NCBI GenBank assembly: GCA_025453395.1
Contig: JALOQK010000002.1
Location: forward strand, 305,102 to 346,508
Direction of reading: 5' to 3'
Source: Candidatus Omnitrophota bacterium
Lineage (GTDB): Bacteria; Omnitrophota; Gorgyraeia; Gygaellales; Profunditerraquicolaceae
Length of the DNA: 41,407 nucleotides
Each line of letters begins with the position of its first letter. Positions within the stretch are counted from its first letter, which is position 1. A model generated the notes under the pieces. That model did no database searches, was not told where the DNA came from, and saw only the letters and a list, made by a program, of their open reading frames with translations. The position numbers and the translations under genes were made by a program. Positions 40,823 to 41,407 of the stretch are shown piece by piece.

Positions 40823-41407
40823 CTACTCCTTAAAATAGTTTTTCTTTGCTAAATACTCACCTTGGTTATCAATAAACCAATCCCAAGTTTGTTTTAGGCC
40901 TTCCCTTAACGATGTATCAGGAGAGTAATTAAATAATTTCCGCGCCAATGAAATATCCATTACCCTCATCGGAAAACCAGAAGATTTCGTAATGTCAAAA
41001 CGATAATTAAAATCAAGAAATGTATGCAGCGTCTCTACCAACTCCTTAATAGACACTCCTTTGCCGCTACCCAGATTTACAAAACCAGAGCCAGTTCCGT
41101 AAAGAAGCGCCAAAATTACTCCCTCTGCCACATCCAGACTATAAGCAAAATCACGTATCGCAGAGCCATCCCCCCAGACAATTACCGGATCCTCTTTTTT
41201 AGAAATTCTATACATTAAAGAAGGAATTACCATCGCATTATCAGGGTCAAAGTTATCTCCCGGACCATAGACATTGCAAGGCCTGACTACGGAAAAATTA
41301 TCCAGCCCATACTGGATCTTATATGCCTGGACCTGTAATTCCGCCATTCTTTTCGCCCATCCCGGGAACATGTCCATGGGCGGACCATCTAAATTTTCAG
41401 TTTCCTT
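40823..41407 (-). CDS. GDP-fucose synthase (Fcl)-like SDR, C-terminal part (5' end beyond window)
   Basis: The reading frame is open to the right edge; about 194 residues are visible and the N-terminal Rossmann part is missing. The segment FSVVRPCNVYGPGDNFDPDNAMVIPSLMYRI and VIVWGDGSAIRDFAYSLDVAEGVILAL closely fit Fcl/WcaG enzymes. The usual PYxxxK is replaced by MDMFPGWAKRMAE, that is, Pro at the Tyr position and the Lys retained, as in the similar neighbour at 39352-40311. It probably reduces C4 (with or without epimerisation) of a GDP-4-keto-6-deoxy sugar. Function is inferred. Confidence 0.75.
   Translation of the reverse strand, partial: KETENLDGPPMDMFPGWAKRMAELQVQAYKIQYGLDNFSVVRPCNVYGPGDNFDPDNAMVIPSLMYRISKKEDPVIVWGDGSAIRDFAYSLDVAEGVILALLYGTGSGFVNLGSGKGVSIKELVETLHTFLDFNYRFDITKSSGFPMRVMDISLARKLFNYSPDTSLREGLKQTWDWFIDNQGEYLAKKNYFKE

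Noticed and set aside
13416-41407. Mobile element or transposon borders around the glycan island
   Set aside because: No transposase, integrase, tRNA or inverted terminal repeats were seen at the visible left border, and the right border lies outside the window.

Overview
All genes in this window that I can support lie on the minus strand, so reading order runs from high to low coordinates. No rRNA, tRNA, CRISPR array, transposase or phage gene was seen. The DNA is AT-rich. The combination of a ferredoxin-fused EtfA, an AbiE pair, a PAS protein with no output domain and a long glycan island fits an uncultured Gram-negative-type bacterium. My best guess is a candidate-phylum organism of the Omnitrophota kind. 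That is inference from style and gene content, because no phylogenetic marker is present.

Right part (about 13.4-41.4 kb): a surface-polysaccharide island of 27 same-strand genes, mostly overlapping or separated by a few bases and open at the right edge. It contains sugar-nucleotide genes (hddA and hddC for GDP-heptose, a canonical gmd and a divergent gmd-like gene, two Fcl-type SDRs, an RmlC-like cupin, a TylCIII/NovU-type C-methyltransferase). It also contains a lipid-carrier initiating transferase (WecA/TagO type), at least five GT2/GT4 glycosyltransferases, a tandem pair of unusual GT-A-like proteins, an acyltransferase, a pyruvyltransferase with an FrhB-like iron-sulfur partner, and FkbM methyltransferases. 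Two export logics are present: Wzx plus Wzy/WaaL-like proteins, and a Wzm/Wzt ABC transporter whose ATPase has a C-terminal glycan-recognition-type domain.

Middle (about 9.5-13.4 kb): an AbiEi/AbiEii toxin-antitoxin operon with its own promoter sits between the island and the housekeeping operon pgk-tpiA-secG. That operon has a consensus promoter at its head and a hairpin terminator after secG.

Left part (1-9.45 kb): a BT1-type MFS transporter, a 565-residue PAS protein, then MarC-glgC-GNAT. After these comes acyl-CoA dehydrogenase-etfB-etfA, ending at a strong terminator. The acd-etfBA set looks like an electron-bifurcating acyl-CoA dehydrogenase/Etf complex with fused ferredoxin domains. 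Last come a single-domain response regulator and the start of a GAF-like signalling protein, which have their own promoter.

No gene-free stretch exceeds 300 bases; the longest is 868-1010, which holds the response-regulator promoter and the etf terminator.
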